Positions 1 through 7,482 are shown, numbered from the stretch's first letter. The stretch is DNA of 14,943 nt from Elusimicrobiota bacterium (GCA_016207585.1 JACQPI010000091.1:1-14943), one strand, 5' to 3'. Program-made: numbers and translations. The notes: generated by a model not told the origin, from the sequence alone.

Positions 1-98
1 GCTTCGGCCAGCGCGGCCTTGCAGTCCATGATGCCGGCCCCCGTCTTCTCCCGCAGTTGGCGGATGCGCTCCGTCAGATTCTCGGTTTTAGCGTCCAT
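1..98 (-). CDS. tsf: Elongation factor Ts, N-terminal fragment (runs off the left edge)
   Basis: Guanine-nucleotide exchange factor for EF-Tu in translation. Only the first 32 or so residues lie in the window. They contain the family's N-terminal signature, an Arg-Gln-Leu-Arg-Glu-Lys-Thr-Gly-Ala-Gly stretch followed by Ile-Met-Asp-Cys-Lys-Ala-Ala-Leu, which forms the EF-Tu-contacting UBA-like helices. Two in-frame ATGs exist, at 110 and 98 (minus strand). I prefer 98 because GGAGAG at 103-108 sits four bases before it, while nothing as good precedes 110. It lies directly downstream of rpsB (40 to 52 nt gap), the conserved rpsB-tsf order, and is probably cotranscribed with it. The rest of the gene lies outside the window. 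Confidence 0.9.
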   Translation of the reverse strand, partial: MDAKTENLTERIRQLREKTGAGIMDCKAALAE

Positions 99-150
99 GA
101 GGCTCTCCATGTTTTATGGCCTAGTGCTCCGGCCGGCGCGGGGGTCCGTT

Positions 151-1041
151 TCAGGATGGCGTCAATTCATTCCCGGAGGCTTCGAGCGGTTCGCCCAGCT
201 CCGCCGTGGAGGCGGCTTCCGGATTCGAAGCGTCCTCTGCGGCCGGCGCAGCGGAACCGTCGCTCGATTCGGCCGCTCCATCGATTGGGGAAGCTTCCAC
301 GGTCCCGGCCGTCTCGACGGCCCCCGAAGCCGCGGGAATTCCCGATTTCGCCTTCTGGTGCGCCTCGCGCCCCTCGACGACCCCATCCGCGATGACGGCG
401 CAGAAAAGCTTGATCGATCGCGCCGCGTCGTCGTTGCCGGGGATCGGGTAATCGATGAGGTCCGGGTCGCAGTTGGTGTCGCATACCGCGACGATCGGGA
501 TGCGCAGCTTGCGGGCCTCCATGACGGCGAGGTCTTCCTCGACCGGATCCACCAGGAAGACGACGTTCGGGAGGCGGCCCATCGAGCGTATGCCGGTCAG
601 GAGCTTGCGCAGGCGCGCCATCTCCTTGGTCAGGCGGGCCAGCTCCTTATTGGAGATGACCCCGAAGATGCCGTCGCGCTCCCAGCGCTCGAGCTCCTCC
701 AGGCGCTGGACCGATTTGCAGATCGTGGAGAAGTTCGTCAACGTGCCGCCCAGCCATTTTTCGGTGACGTAGGGCGCGCCGGCCCGCACCGCCTCGGCCT
801 TGACGATTTCCTGGGCCTGCTTCTTCGTTCCGACGAAAAGAATGGTCTTGCCCTCGGCCGCCGCATCGCGGATGAAGGTGTAGGCTTTTTTGAGTTCCTT
901 GACCGTCTTCTGGAGATCGATGATATGGATGTTGTTTCGCTCGCCGAAGATATAGCGGGACATCTTGGGGTTCCAGCGGCGCGTCTGATGCCCAAAATGG
1001 ACCCCCGCTTCCAACATAGACTTCATAGAAATATTGATCAT
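151..1041 (-). CDS. rpsB: 30S ribosomal protein S2
   Basis: Structural protein of the small ribosomal subunit. The 296-residue product starts with the S2 hallmark, Met-Lys-x-Met-Leu-Glu-Ala-Gly-Val-His-Phe-Gly-His-Gln (residues 6-19), then RRWNPKM and the YIFGERNNIHIIDLQKT segment (30-46). WLGGTLTNF (96-104) and DTNCDPDLIDYPIPGNDDA (188-206) are further S2 blocks. The conserved core ends near residue 230, and residues 232-296 are an Ala/Ser/Glu/Pro-rich low-complexity tail, making it about 55 residues longer than E. coli S2 (241). The start matches the family N-terminus; an AAGGAGG lies about 14 nt upstream, a rather long spacing. It is followed by tsf on the same strand. Confidence 0.97.
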   Translation of the reverse strand: MINISMKSMLEAGVHFGHQTRRWNPKMSRYIFGERNNIHIIDLQKTVKELKKAYTFIRDAAAEGKTILFVGTKKQAQEIVKAEAVRAGAPYVTEKWLGGTLTNFSTICKSVQRLEELERWERDGIFGVISNKELARLTKEMARLRKLLTGIRSMGRLPNVVFLVDPVEEDLAVMEARKLRIPIVAVCDTNCDPDLIDYPIPGNDDAARSIKLFCAVIADGVVEGREAHQKAKSGIPAASGAVETAGTVEASPIDGAAESSDGSAAPAAEDASNPEAASTAELGEPLEASGNELTPS

Positions 1042-1148
1042 GCGGACTCTTAACGCCTCCTTCTGACGCTACCGGCTTATCGATGATCGCCCGCGGTAAG
1101 GATGCAGCGCGGCGAATGCAGCGAATTTAACGACGCTGTATTATATCA
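1042..1148 (-). promoter_or_regulatory. rpsB-tsf promoter (extended -10) and 5' leader
   Basis: On the minus strand, TGATATAAT at 1140-1148 is a perfect extended -10 element (TGn + TATAAT). There is no convincing -35 box 16-18 bp upstream, which is usual for extended -10 promoters. It lies just past the rfbC stop (1160). Transcription from here would give a leader of roughly 90 nt. The leader holds a modest inverted repeat, TACCG (1094-1098 read on the minus strand) with CGGTA (1070-1074), and the AAGGAGG ribosome site near 1056-1062. rpsB leaders are autoregulated by S2 in several bacteria; whether this one is cannot be told from the sequence. Confidence 0.6.
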
Positions 1149-1159
1149 AAATATCAACG

Positions 1160-1702
1160 CTATAACCGCGCATCTTTCAAGAAAGGGTAGGCGGCGTCGC
1201 GCGGGGAAATCTGCGTGGGCTTCTCGGGCCAAGCGATCCTCAACTCCGGATCGTCCCAGCGGATTCCCCTCTCATGCTCCGGGGAGTAGTACTCCGTCGT
1301 TTTGTACAGGACGTCGGCCGACGCGCTTAACGCGAGGAATCCATGGGCGCAGCCCGCGGGAACATAAAGCATCTTGCGGTTCTCTTCCGAGAGGACTCTC
1401 CCGATCCAGCGGCCGAACGTCTTGAGGCCCTTGCGCAGATCGACCGCCACATCGAAAATGGCGCCGCCGGCGCATCGGACGAGCTTGCCCTGGGCCTTGG
1501 GAGCAATCTGATAATGAAGACCCCGGAGGACTCCCCGCGGCGACCGCGATTGATTCTCTTGAAGGAAGGGAAGAGGAATGCCGGATGCTCTAAAGACCTC
1601 TTCGCGGAAAATCTCCGCGAAGAAACCTCGGGCATCCCCGATCGACTGGTGCTCGATCTCGATGAGCCCCGGAATCTCCAGAGGAGTGAACGTAAACTTC
1701 AT
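1160..1702 (-). CDS. rfbC: dTDP-4-dehydrorhamnose 3,5-epimerase
   Basis: Cytosolic epimerase that converts dTDP-4-dehydro-6-deoxy-D-glucose to the L-lyxo form, the third step of dTDP-L-rhamnose synthesis. The 180-residue product has the full RmlC cupin signature: RGVLRGLHYQ (56-65) with His63 as the catalytic base and Arg60, Lys73 for the nucleotide sugar, FDVAVDLR (83-90), YVPAGCAHGF (113-122), and LYKTTEYY (132-139) with the family's catalytic Tyr138; Asp169 matches the His-partner Asp. Length equals the family norm. The frame stays open 72 codons upstream, antisense to pgi, but MKFTFTPLEIPG is the family start. No clear Shine-Dalgarno precedes it. rmlA, rmlB and rmlD are not in the window. 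It is divergent from pgi. Confidence 0.94.
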   Translation of the reverse strand: MKFTFTPLEIPGLIEIEHQSIGDARGFFAEIFREEVFRASGIPLPFLQENQSRSPRGVLRGLHYQIAPKAQGKLVRCAGGAIFDVAVDLRKGLKTFGRWIGRVLSEENRKMLYVPAGCAHGFLALSASADVLYKTTEYYSPEHERGIRWDDPELRIAWPEKPTQISPRDAAYPFLKDARL

Positions 1703-1746
1703 GATGACACACGATAGCAAAAAAATCCAAAATACCGTAAGTAGCC
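1703..1746. promoter_or_regulatory. Very short divergent control region between rfbC and pgi
   Basis: Only 44 bp separate the two opposed start codons. The stretch is AT-rich compared with its surroundings and holds a run of seven A (1719-1725). On the minus strand TATCGT near the rfbC start is a weak -10 candidate; no good -35 is visible for either direction. Neither gene has a recognisable Shine-Dalgarno here, so leaderless or SD-independent initiation, or a promoter inside the opposite gene, is possible. Confidence 0.3.
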
Positions 1747-3459
1747 ATGAATATCGAATCCCTGCCGGCGGCGACTCGCCGAGCATTCGAGGGCGCCGTC
1801 CGGGACTGGGAAGAGAACCGCAAAGTCCGGCGCTTCTGGGCCCGCGACTCCGCCTTATGGACCGGGGCGGACGAATCCAAGTGGCTGGGCTGGCTGGACA
1901 TCGCGCAAGACAAGGCATCGCGCATCGACGAGCTGTCTCGCTTTCAAGAGGAAGTCCGGAAAGCCGGCTGGTCGCATGCGCTTCTATTGGGGATGGGCGG
2001 CTCCAGTCTCGCCCCCGAGGTCCTCTCCAAAACGTTTCCCCGAACGCAGGGTTTGCCGCGCCTGCGGGTTCTCGACTCCACCAATCCCGAACAGATCCGC
2101 GCCGCTGAGGTAGAAATCGATCCTGCCCGGACGCTCTTCATCATATCGAGCAAATCCGGAACTACCCTGGAACCCGACATCCTGCGGCGTTACTTCTTCT
2201 CCAAGGCGCAGGGAGCCGTCGGCGCCGGAAAGGCCGGCCGGCAATTCGTCGCGATCACGGACCCGGGATCCTCGTTGGAGGAGACGGCCCGCGGGGACGG
2301 CTTCTCAAGGATATTCCATGGGGATCCGGCCGTCGGCGGACGTTTCTCCGCCCTCTCCGCGTTCGGCCTGGTCCCCGCCGCGCTCATGGGACTCGACTTC
2401 CGTCGCCTCCTGGAATCGGCCGAACGGATGCGCGAATCCTGCAAGCGCGAGGAAGCGCTCGACCAAAATCCAGGCGCCTTCCTCGGGCTGTTCTTGGGGA
2501 TCCTGGCCCTCGCCGGTAAGGACAAACTCACGTTGATCGTCTCTCCAAAAGTCGCTCCCTTGGGCGGTTGGCTGGAACAACTGGTCGCGGAGTCGACCGG
2601 CAAATCAGGCCGCGCCATCATCCCCGTAGACGGGGAGCCCTTGGGCCCTCCCGGCTCCTACGGCGACGATCGGGTCTTCGCGTATATCCGTCTCGACTCG
2701 GAGCCCGAAGCTTCCCAGGACTCGGCGGTCCGGCTCCTGGAAAATGCCGGACATCCGGTCGTCCGCTCGAATCTCCGAGATTCCCTCGATCTGGGAGCGG
2801 AATTTTTCCGCTGGGAGGTCGCCACGGCGGTCGCCGGCTCGATCCTCGGCATCCATCCGTTCAACCAGCCCGACGTCGAGGCGAGCAAAATAGCGGCCCG
2901 CGATCTCACGGCGGAATTCGAAAAGAAAGGGAGTTTTCCAAAGGAAACGCCTCTGTGCGAAGAGGGGGAAATCGGGCTCTACGCGGACTCCGCCAATTGG
3001 GCCGCTCTAAAAGCAGGCGCTCGCGACAAATCCCTGGCGGGCTGCCTCCGAGCCCACGTGGATCGCCTGCGAGGCGGCGACTACTTCGCCCTCCTGGCCT
3101 ACCTTGAGATGAACCCCGAGAACGAGCGGGCTCTCGGCGAGATGAGGAACCGGATCCGCGACAAAACGAAAACCGCGACCTGCCTGGGGTTCGGACCCCG
3201 GTTCCTCCATTCGACGGGGCAAGCCTACAAGGGAGGGCCCGGCACCGGGGTCTTCATTGAGATCACCGCCGACCCCGCCGCCGACCTGCCGGTCCCGGGC
3301 CGAAAATGCACATTCGGGGCGGTCCAACTCGCCCAGGCGCGGGGCGATTTCCAGGTTCTTCTAGAACGCGGTCGACGCGCGATCCGGCTCCATTTGTCCC
3401 GAGGCGTCCGGCAGGGGTTGCGCGATTTGCGGGTATCTATGGAAAAGGCCATCCGCTAG
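1747..3459 (+). CDS. pgi: Glucose-6-phosphate isomerase (transaldolase-fusion type, stand-alone)
   Basis: Cytosolic isomerase interconverting glucose 6-phosphate and fructose 6-phosphate, feeding glycolysis and sugar-nucleotide synthesis. In the 570-residue product: LGMGGSSL (81-88) and SSKSGTT (134-140) are sugar-phosphate-binding SIS elements, GGRFSALS (197-204), AESTGK (281-286), IHPFNQPDVEASK (369-381) with the conserved His370, and HSTGQAYKGGPGTG (488-501). The overall pattern matches the C-terminal half of bifunctional transaldolase/phosphoglucose isomerases more than classical E. coli-type Pgi. No transaldolase is attached: an in-frame TAA at 1738-1740 stops the frame three codons before the ATG. 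There is no obvious Shine-Dalgarno. The next gene begins 4 nt after its stop, suggesting cotranscription. Confidence 0.92.
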   Translation: MNIESLPAATRRAFEGAVRDWEENRKVRRFWARDSALWTGADESKWLGWLDIAQDKASRIDELSRFQEEVRKAGWSHALLLGMGGSSLAPEVLSKTFPRTQGLPRLRVLDSTNPEQIRAAEVEIDPARTLFIISSKSGTTLEPDILRRYFFSKAQGAVGAGKAGRQFVAITDPGSSLEETARGDGFSRIFHGDPAVGGRFSALSAFGLVPAALMGLDFRRLLESAERMRESCKREEALDQNPGAFLGLFLGILALAGKDKLTLIVSPKVAPLGGWLEQLVAESTGKSGRAIIPVDGEPLGPPGSYGDDRVFAYIRLDSEPEASQDSAVRLLENAGHPVVRSNLRDSLDLGAEFFRWEVATAVAGSILGIHPFNQPDVEASKIAARDLTAEFEKKGSFPKETPLCEEGEIGLYADSANWAALKAGARDKSLAGCLRAHVDRLRGGDYFALLAYLEMNPENERALGEMRNRIRDKTKTATCLGFGPRFLHSTGQAYKGGPGTGVFIEITADPAADLPVPGRKCTFGAVQLAQARGDFQVLLERGRRAIRLHLSRGVRQGLRDLRVSMEKAIR

Positions 3460-3463
3460 AACC

Positions 3464-4978
3464 ATGACCGAGAAGCGCGCCATGAAAAAGTCCGGGGATT
3501 CGCAGAGGACTCAAAAGCTCGAGGCGATCTTGGAGATCGCCAAAGCGATGGCGGTCGAACGCAATCTGACGAGACTGTTGGAGGAGATCGTCGAAAACGC
3601 CCGCCAAGTGGCCGGGGCGGAGCGCGGCTCGATCTTCATTTTGGATCGCGAACGCGGCGAGCTTTGGAGCAAGATCGCCCAAGGAAGCCAGGAGATCCGC
3701 TTCCCGGCCGACCGGGGAATCGCGGGCTACGTGGTCAAGACCCGCAAGCCGCTCAACATCGCCGATGCCTACGGGGACGAGCGGTTCAACCCGGAGGTGG
3801 ACAAGACGACCGGTTACCGCACGCGCAACCTGCTGACCGTCCCGATGGTTTCGGCCAAGAACGAGGTGATCGGGGTGCTGCAGGTTCTCAACAAGGCCGC
3901 GGCCGGCCTCGCCTTCGACTCGGAAGACGAGGAGCTCCTGCTCGCCTTCAGCGGCCAGGCGGCCGCCGCCGTAGAGAACGCGCTTCTCTACGAGGAGATC
4001 AGCCGACTTTTCGAGGGGTTCGTCTCGGCCAGCGTCGGGGCGATCGAGGCCAGGGACCCGACGACCAGCGGGCATTCCGAGCGGGTCGCCGTCTTGACCT
4101 GCACGCTGGCGGACGCGGTCAACCGAATCCATTCCGGGCCGCTGGCGAAGGTTTCCTTCAGCCTCGAACAAATCAAGGAAATCCGCTACGCCGCGGTGCT
4201 CCATGATTTCGGCAAGGTCGGCGTGCGGGAGCACGTGCTCGTCAAGGCGGAGAAGCTCTATCCCCACGAGCTGACGCTGGTGCTGGCCCGTTTCGATTTC
4301 ATCCGGAGAACCTTGGAGAAAGAGGCCCTGGAGCGCCAATTGGCCATCGGCCGAACGAGCGAACCTCGCGAGGCCGAAGGGCTCTTGAGGCAGGCGGGAG
4401 AAGACCTTAAGCGCCGCCTGGAGGAGTTGGAGGACGCGCGGAAGTTCATCCTGGCTTCCAACGTGCCGACCGTCCTCGATAGGGGAGGATTCGAGCGGCT
4501 GCAGAAGATCGCCATCCAGACCTACTCGTCCTTCGAGGGGCCGCTCCCTTACCTGAGCTCGGGCGAGCTTCTGAGCCTATCCATCCCCCGGGGCAGCCTT
4601 ACGCCGCAGGACCGCCTGGAAATCGAAAGCCACGTGACGCACACCTACAATTTCCTCTCCAAGATCCCGTGGACGCGCAATCTCCGGAGGGTCCCCGAGA
4701 TCGCGTACGGGCACCACGAGAAACTCGACGGCTCCGGCTATCCGCGCGCCACCCAAAATTCCGAAATCCCGGTCCAGACCCGCATGATGACCATCTGCGA
4801 CATCTACGACGCCCTGACCGCCTCGGACCGCCCTTATAAGAAGGCGGTGCCGGTCCCGAAAGCGCTCGACATCCTCGCCGATGAGGTGAAGCAGAAAAAG
4901 GTGGACGCCGAGCTCTTCCGAGTATTTGCCGAGGCAAGGATATTCGAACGCATGACGTTCTCGCGTTGCGGAACCTAA
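3464..4978 (+). CDS. GAF + HD-GYP cyclic-di-GMP phosphodiesterase
   Basis: Predicted cytosolic enzyme hydrolysing cyclic-di-GMP, with a sensory GAF domain. Residues 29-178 form the GAF domain (AERGSIFILDRE at 52-63, GIAGYVV at 85-91, LTVPM at 124-128). The HD-GYP part carries His204 (TSGHSERV), the HD pair His247-Asp248 in LHDFGKVG, His390 in ESHVTHTY, the full HHEKLDGSGYP signature (417-427) and DIYDALTASDRPYK (446-459). About 120 residues separate the HD pair from the third metal-ligand block, where canonical HD-GYP domains have a short connector; the extra part (about 255-375) looks helical and charged, with an E/R/L-rich coiled-coil-like stretch at 280-330. There is no membrane segment. 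Starts at 3464 and 3482 are both possible; ribosome sites are weak. It is four bases after pgi and upstream of a PilZ-bearing synthase, so it may tune the synthase's signal. Confidence 0.92.
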   Translation: MTEKRAMKKSGDSQRTQKLEAILEIAKAMAVERNLTRLLEEIVENARQVAGAERGSIFILDRERGELWSKIAQGSQEIRFPADRGIAGYVVKTRKPLNIADAYGDERFNPEVDKTTGYRTRNLLTVPMVSAKNEVIGVLQVLNKAAAGLAFDSEDEELLLAFSGQAAAAVENALLYEEISRLFEGFVSASVGAIEARDPTTSGHSERVAVLTCTLADAVNRIHSGPLAKVSFSLEQIKEIRYAAVLHDFGKVGVREHVLVKAEKLYPHELTLVLARFDFIRRTLEKEALERQLAIGRTSEPREAEGLLRQAGEDLKRRLEELEDARKFILASNVPTVLDRGGFERLQKIAIQTYSSFEGPLPYLSSGELLSLSIPRGSLTPQDRLEIESHVTHTYNFLSKIPWTRNLRRVPEIAYGHHEKLDGSGYPRATQNSEIPVQTRMMTICDIYDALTASDRPYKKAVPVPKALDILADEVKQKKVDAELFRVFAEARIFERMTFSRCGT

Positions 4979-5197
4979 AATTCCAGGCCCCTGGGTCGAA
5001 GAGTTGCGACGTTGTTGGGAGAGAACCGCGATATAGGCCCTTCAGCCCATCTGAGGGTAGTCCAAGGGCCTATGAAAAATACCCCCAAGGACTCATGTGC
5101 CGTTTCGGCCGGCATGGTATCATTTTCCATTAGAGACTTCGCGGTGAAACGATCTAACCGGAAGGTTGAGCCTATATCGACTTAGGAGAGAATCGCC
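4979..5197 (+). promoter_or_regulatory. Intergenic control region upstream of the synthase operon
   Basis: Gap of 219 bp between the phosphodiesterase stop and the synthase start. In order it holds: a small dyad CCAGG-CC-CCTGG (4983-4994) with no T-run, so not a convincing terminator; the perfect 10-bp inverted repeat described separately; TGGTATCAT at 5115-5123, which fits an extended -10 (TGn + TATCAT) without a good -35; AACC-GGAA-GGTT (5156-5167), a 4-bp stem with a GNRA-type loop; and CCTA/TAGG (5171-5174/5183-5186), which could partly hide the ribosome site AGGAGAG at 5184-5190. That ribosome site lies 7 nt before the synthase ATG and fixes its start. A 37-codon open frame runs 5072-5185. 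Confidence 0.5.
5033..5084 (+). promoter_or_regulatory. Candidate structured leader: 10-bp hairpin with possible pseudoknot
   Basis: ATAGGCCCTT (5033-5042) is perfectly complementary to AAGGGCCTAT (5064-5073), with a 21-nt loop. GGGTA inside the loop (5055-5059) is complementary to TACCC just downstream (5080-5084), with the A-rich GAAAAA between. This arrangement is that of an H-type pseudoknot. No U-run follows, so it is not an intrinsic terminator. It could equally be a DNA dyad bound by a protein. I could not match it to a known riboswitch; the conserved sequences of the cyclic-di-GMP class I and II riboswitches are absent. Confidence 0.35.
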
Positions 5198-7474
5198 ATG
5201 TCCACCGAGCATTCCTCGAATCATGCCCTCGTCGTAGAATCAGGCCGACATCCCTACGCGACTCTCGCGCGGTATAAATGGGTGTTGGTCGCTTTGAGCG
5301 TTTTGGTCAGCGCCAACTACCTGACTTGGAGGGCGTTGCACACGCTCAATTACGAGAGCACCCCGCACCTCGTCCTCAGCCTTCTGCTCTTGGGCGCCGA
5401 ACTCTACGGCTTCGTTTCGATGGGGCTCTTTTTCCTCCACGTGGCGGCCCTGCCTCCGTTCAAAAGCGCTGCCCACTTGGACGAAAGCGAACTCCCGACC
5501 GTGGATATCCTGATCCCGATCTACAACGAGCCTTCCGAAATCCTCTACCGGACGCTGGTCGGCTGCGACGCCCTCGACTACCCCAAGAGCCGCATGAAGC
5601 TCTACGTGCTCGACGACGGACAGAGGGAAGCCATCCGGCGGCTGGCGGCCGAATTCGGCGCGCGCTATCTGACGCGACCCGACAGGACCTACGCCAAGGC
5701 GGGCAACCTCAACAACGCCCTGAAGCACTCCTCGGGCGATATCGTGGTGGTCTTCGACTGCGACCATGTTCCCGTGCGCTCCTTCCTGCGCGAGACGGTC
5801 GGTTTCTTCAAGGATCCGAAGGTCGGTTTTGTCCAGCTTCCGCATCACTTCTACAACCCGGACGCGTACCAGCGAAACCTGCGCCTGGAGCGGGAACTGG
5901 CCCACGAGCAGGATCTTTTCTTCCATGTGGTGCTCCCCGGACGCCAGCTCTCCAACGCGGTGATGTTCGCGGGAAGTTCCGCGCTTCTGCGGCGTTCGGC
6001 GCTCGCCGAGATCGGCGGCATACAGTCCGCGACCGCGATCGAGGACACCCACACCGGCATGCGCCTGCAGGCGAAGGGCTACAGGGCGATCTATCTTCCG
6101 AAAATATTGTCCGCCGCCTTGTCTCCCGAAAGCTTCAGCGGCTACCTGACGCAGCGCTGCCGTTGGACGCGCGGCGGGATCCAGATGTTCGTTCTCGACA
6201 ATCCGCTGTTTCGCAGCGGCCTGACCCTCAAACAACGCCTGCATTACTTCGCCTCCATCTTTTTCTTCTTCCACGGTTGGGCCCGCCTCGTCTTCATGCT
6301 GGCGCCGCTGAGCTTCCTCCTGTTTTCCTATAACCCCATTATCACGGAGATCAAGACCTTGCTGATGTACTTCATCCCGCACTACGTCATCGCCCACCTG
6401 ACCCTGGCGATCATCGGCCGGGAGTACCGCAACCCTTTCTGGTCCGACGTCTACGAGGTCGCGGTTTCCTTCCATCTGAGCTGGACCGCCTTGGTCACCG
6501 TCCTGCGTCCGGAACGGCTGATCTTTAACGTCACCCCCAAGGGCTCGGAGGCCGCCAAGACTCAGGACAGGGAATGGCTGTCGGTCGTGCCTCATGGGCT
6601 CCTGCTCCTCCTATTGGCGGCGGGCGTGCTGCTGGCCACGCATGAGCTTACGATGACTGGCTTGCACCTCGACGCCTTCCTGCTCAGCTGTTTCTGGGCG
6701 GTCTACAATATCATTCTGGTCGGCTGCGCCGTCGAGGCCTCGCGCGAGCGCGCCAAGGTCCGCAAGGATTACCGCCTGCGACGCGACATTCCGTGCGAGA
6801 TTCTCTATGGGCATACCCGCCTTCAGGGCCGGACCCTGGACTTAAGCGATTCCGGCGCCCTGATCGAGCTTGCGCAGCGGTGGTACCTGCCGCGCCAGTG
6901 CCGAATCCGCCTCTTGAGCGACTACGGCGAAGCGACGGAACTCGACGCCGTGATCCAGCGCAAGGAATGGCTGGGGGAGCAAAAGACGAGATTGGGGGTC
7001 CAATTCAAGAATATCGACGAGGAAATTCGAAGGGGCCTCATCCGACAGGCTTTCAGCTCTCCGCGAAGCTGGGAATCGCCCCTCCGACCCCGCCCCCTCG
7101 ACTCGATCAATTCCCTGAGGCAGATCCTGACCGCGCTGTTTTCGCGCCGCCTTCGAAAGACCCGTCCGATGCGCCGGTGGCCCCGGGTAGCGGCGGAGAT
7201 TCGCTGCGAGATATCGTACGGCAACCACCGCCTCCAGGCCTGGCTCCAAGATATCAGCAGCATCGGCGCGAGCCTATCGGTGCCCCGCGCTCAGCGGCTG
7301 CCCCACGACTTCACGATCCACCTGCCGCTCAACGGCGCGGTGACTTCGATACAAGCCAAGCTGGTGCGCTCCAGGATGGAGCAAGACGGGCTCGAGTGCA
7401 TGGCCCGCTTCGAGGAACCCGACCATATCGATCTCACGCCGCTGATTCGGCCCGAAATCGCCTCGGTAATCTGA
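5198..7474 (+). CDS. bcsA: BcsA-type cellulose/beta-glucan synthase with two PilZ domains
   Basis: Inner-membrane processive family-2 glycosyltransferase expected to polymerise UDP-glucose into a beta-1,4-glucan and extrude it. The 758-residue product has two N-terminal membrane helices (about 27-48 and 57-84), a cytosolic GT domain with DDG (139-141), DCD (187-189), IED (281-283, usual form TED) and QRCRW (319-323), then more membrane helices (about 350-510). FNVTPKG (443-449) matches the BcsA gating loop. Two PilZ domains follow: RxxxR at 522-526 with DLSDSG at 548-553, and RxxxR at 659-663 with DISSIG at 685-690, so both keep the cyclic-di-GMP motifs. Canonical BcsA has one PilZ. The BcsA FCGS element reads FAGS (257-260). 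The start is fixed by AGGAGAG, 7 nt upstream. The first bcsG paralogue starts 8 nt after the stop. No bcsB or bcsC is seen. The product could be a cellulose-like glucan rather than plain cellulose. Confidence 0.9.
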   Translation: MSTEHSSNHALVVESGRHPYATLARYKWVLVALSVLVSANYLTWRALHTLNYESTPHLVLSLLLLGAELYGFVSMGLFFLHVAALPPFKSAAHLDESELPTVDILIPIYNEPSEILYRTLVGCDALDYPKSRMKLYVLDDGQREAIRRLAAEFGARYLTRPDRTYAKAGNLNNALKHSSGDIVVVFDCDHVPVRSFLRETVGFFKDPKVGFVQLPHHFYNPDAYQRNLRLERELAHEQDLFFHVVLPGRQLSNAVMFAGSSALLRRSALAEIGGIQSATAIEDTHTGMRLQAKGYRAIYLPKILSAALSPESFSGYLTQRCRWTRGGIQMFVLDNPLFRSGLTLKQRLHYFASIFFFFHGWARLVFMLAPLSFLLFSYNPIITEIKTLLMYFIPHYVIAHLTLAIIGREYRNPFWSDVYEVAVSFHLSWTALVTVLRPERLIFNVTPKGSEAAKTQDREWLSVVPHGLLLLLLAAGVLLATHELTMTGLHLDAFLLSCFWAVYNIILVGCAVEASRERAKVRKDYRLRRDIPCEILYGHTRLQGRTLDLSDSGALIELAQRWYLPRQCRIRLLSDYGEATELDAVIQRKEWLGEQKTRLGVQFKNIDEEIRRGLIRQAFSSPRSWESPLRPRPLDSINSLRQILTALFSRRLRKTRPMRRWPRVAAEIRCEISYGNHRLQAWLQDISSIGASLSVPRAQRLPHDFTIHLPLNGAVTSIQAKLVRSRMEQDGLECMARFEEPDHIDLTPLIRPEIASVI

Positions 7475-7482
7475 CCGGAGCC

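Noticed and set aside
19..1053. 344-codon plus-strand open frame over rpsB and tsf
   Set aside because: Shadow of two highly conserved minus-strand genes.
1703..1918. 72-codon upstream extension of rfbC
   Set aside because: It lies antisense to pgi, and the family N-terminus starts at MKFTFTP (1702).
3437..4339. 300-codon open frame antisense to the phosphodiesterase
   Set aside because: No recognisable domain, and the plus strand encodes intact GAF and HD-GYP motifs.
4983..4994. CCAGG-CC-CCTGG dyad after the phosphodiesterase stop as a terminator
   Set aside because: Stem is short, the loop is too tight and no T-run follows.
5151..5190. Cyclic-di-GMP riboswitch suggested by a GNRA-type hairpin (AACC-GGAA-GGTT)
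   Set aside because: The conserved sequences of class I (GEMM) and class II riboswitches are not present.
5240..6595. 451-codon open frame antisense to bcsA
   Set aside because: It mirrors the codon bias of a GC-rich gene on the other strand; the plus-strand product has all GT2 motifs and a good ribosome site.
6793..7482. Upstream extension of the first bcsG frame into bcsA
   Set aside because: Overlaps the two PilZ domains out of frame; BcsG homology starts at WNFYF just after the ATG at 7483.
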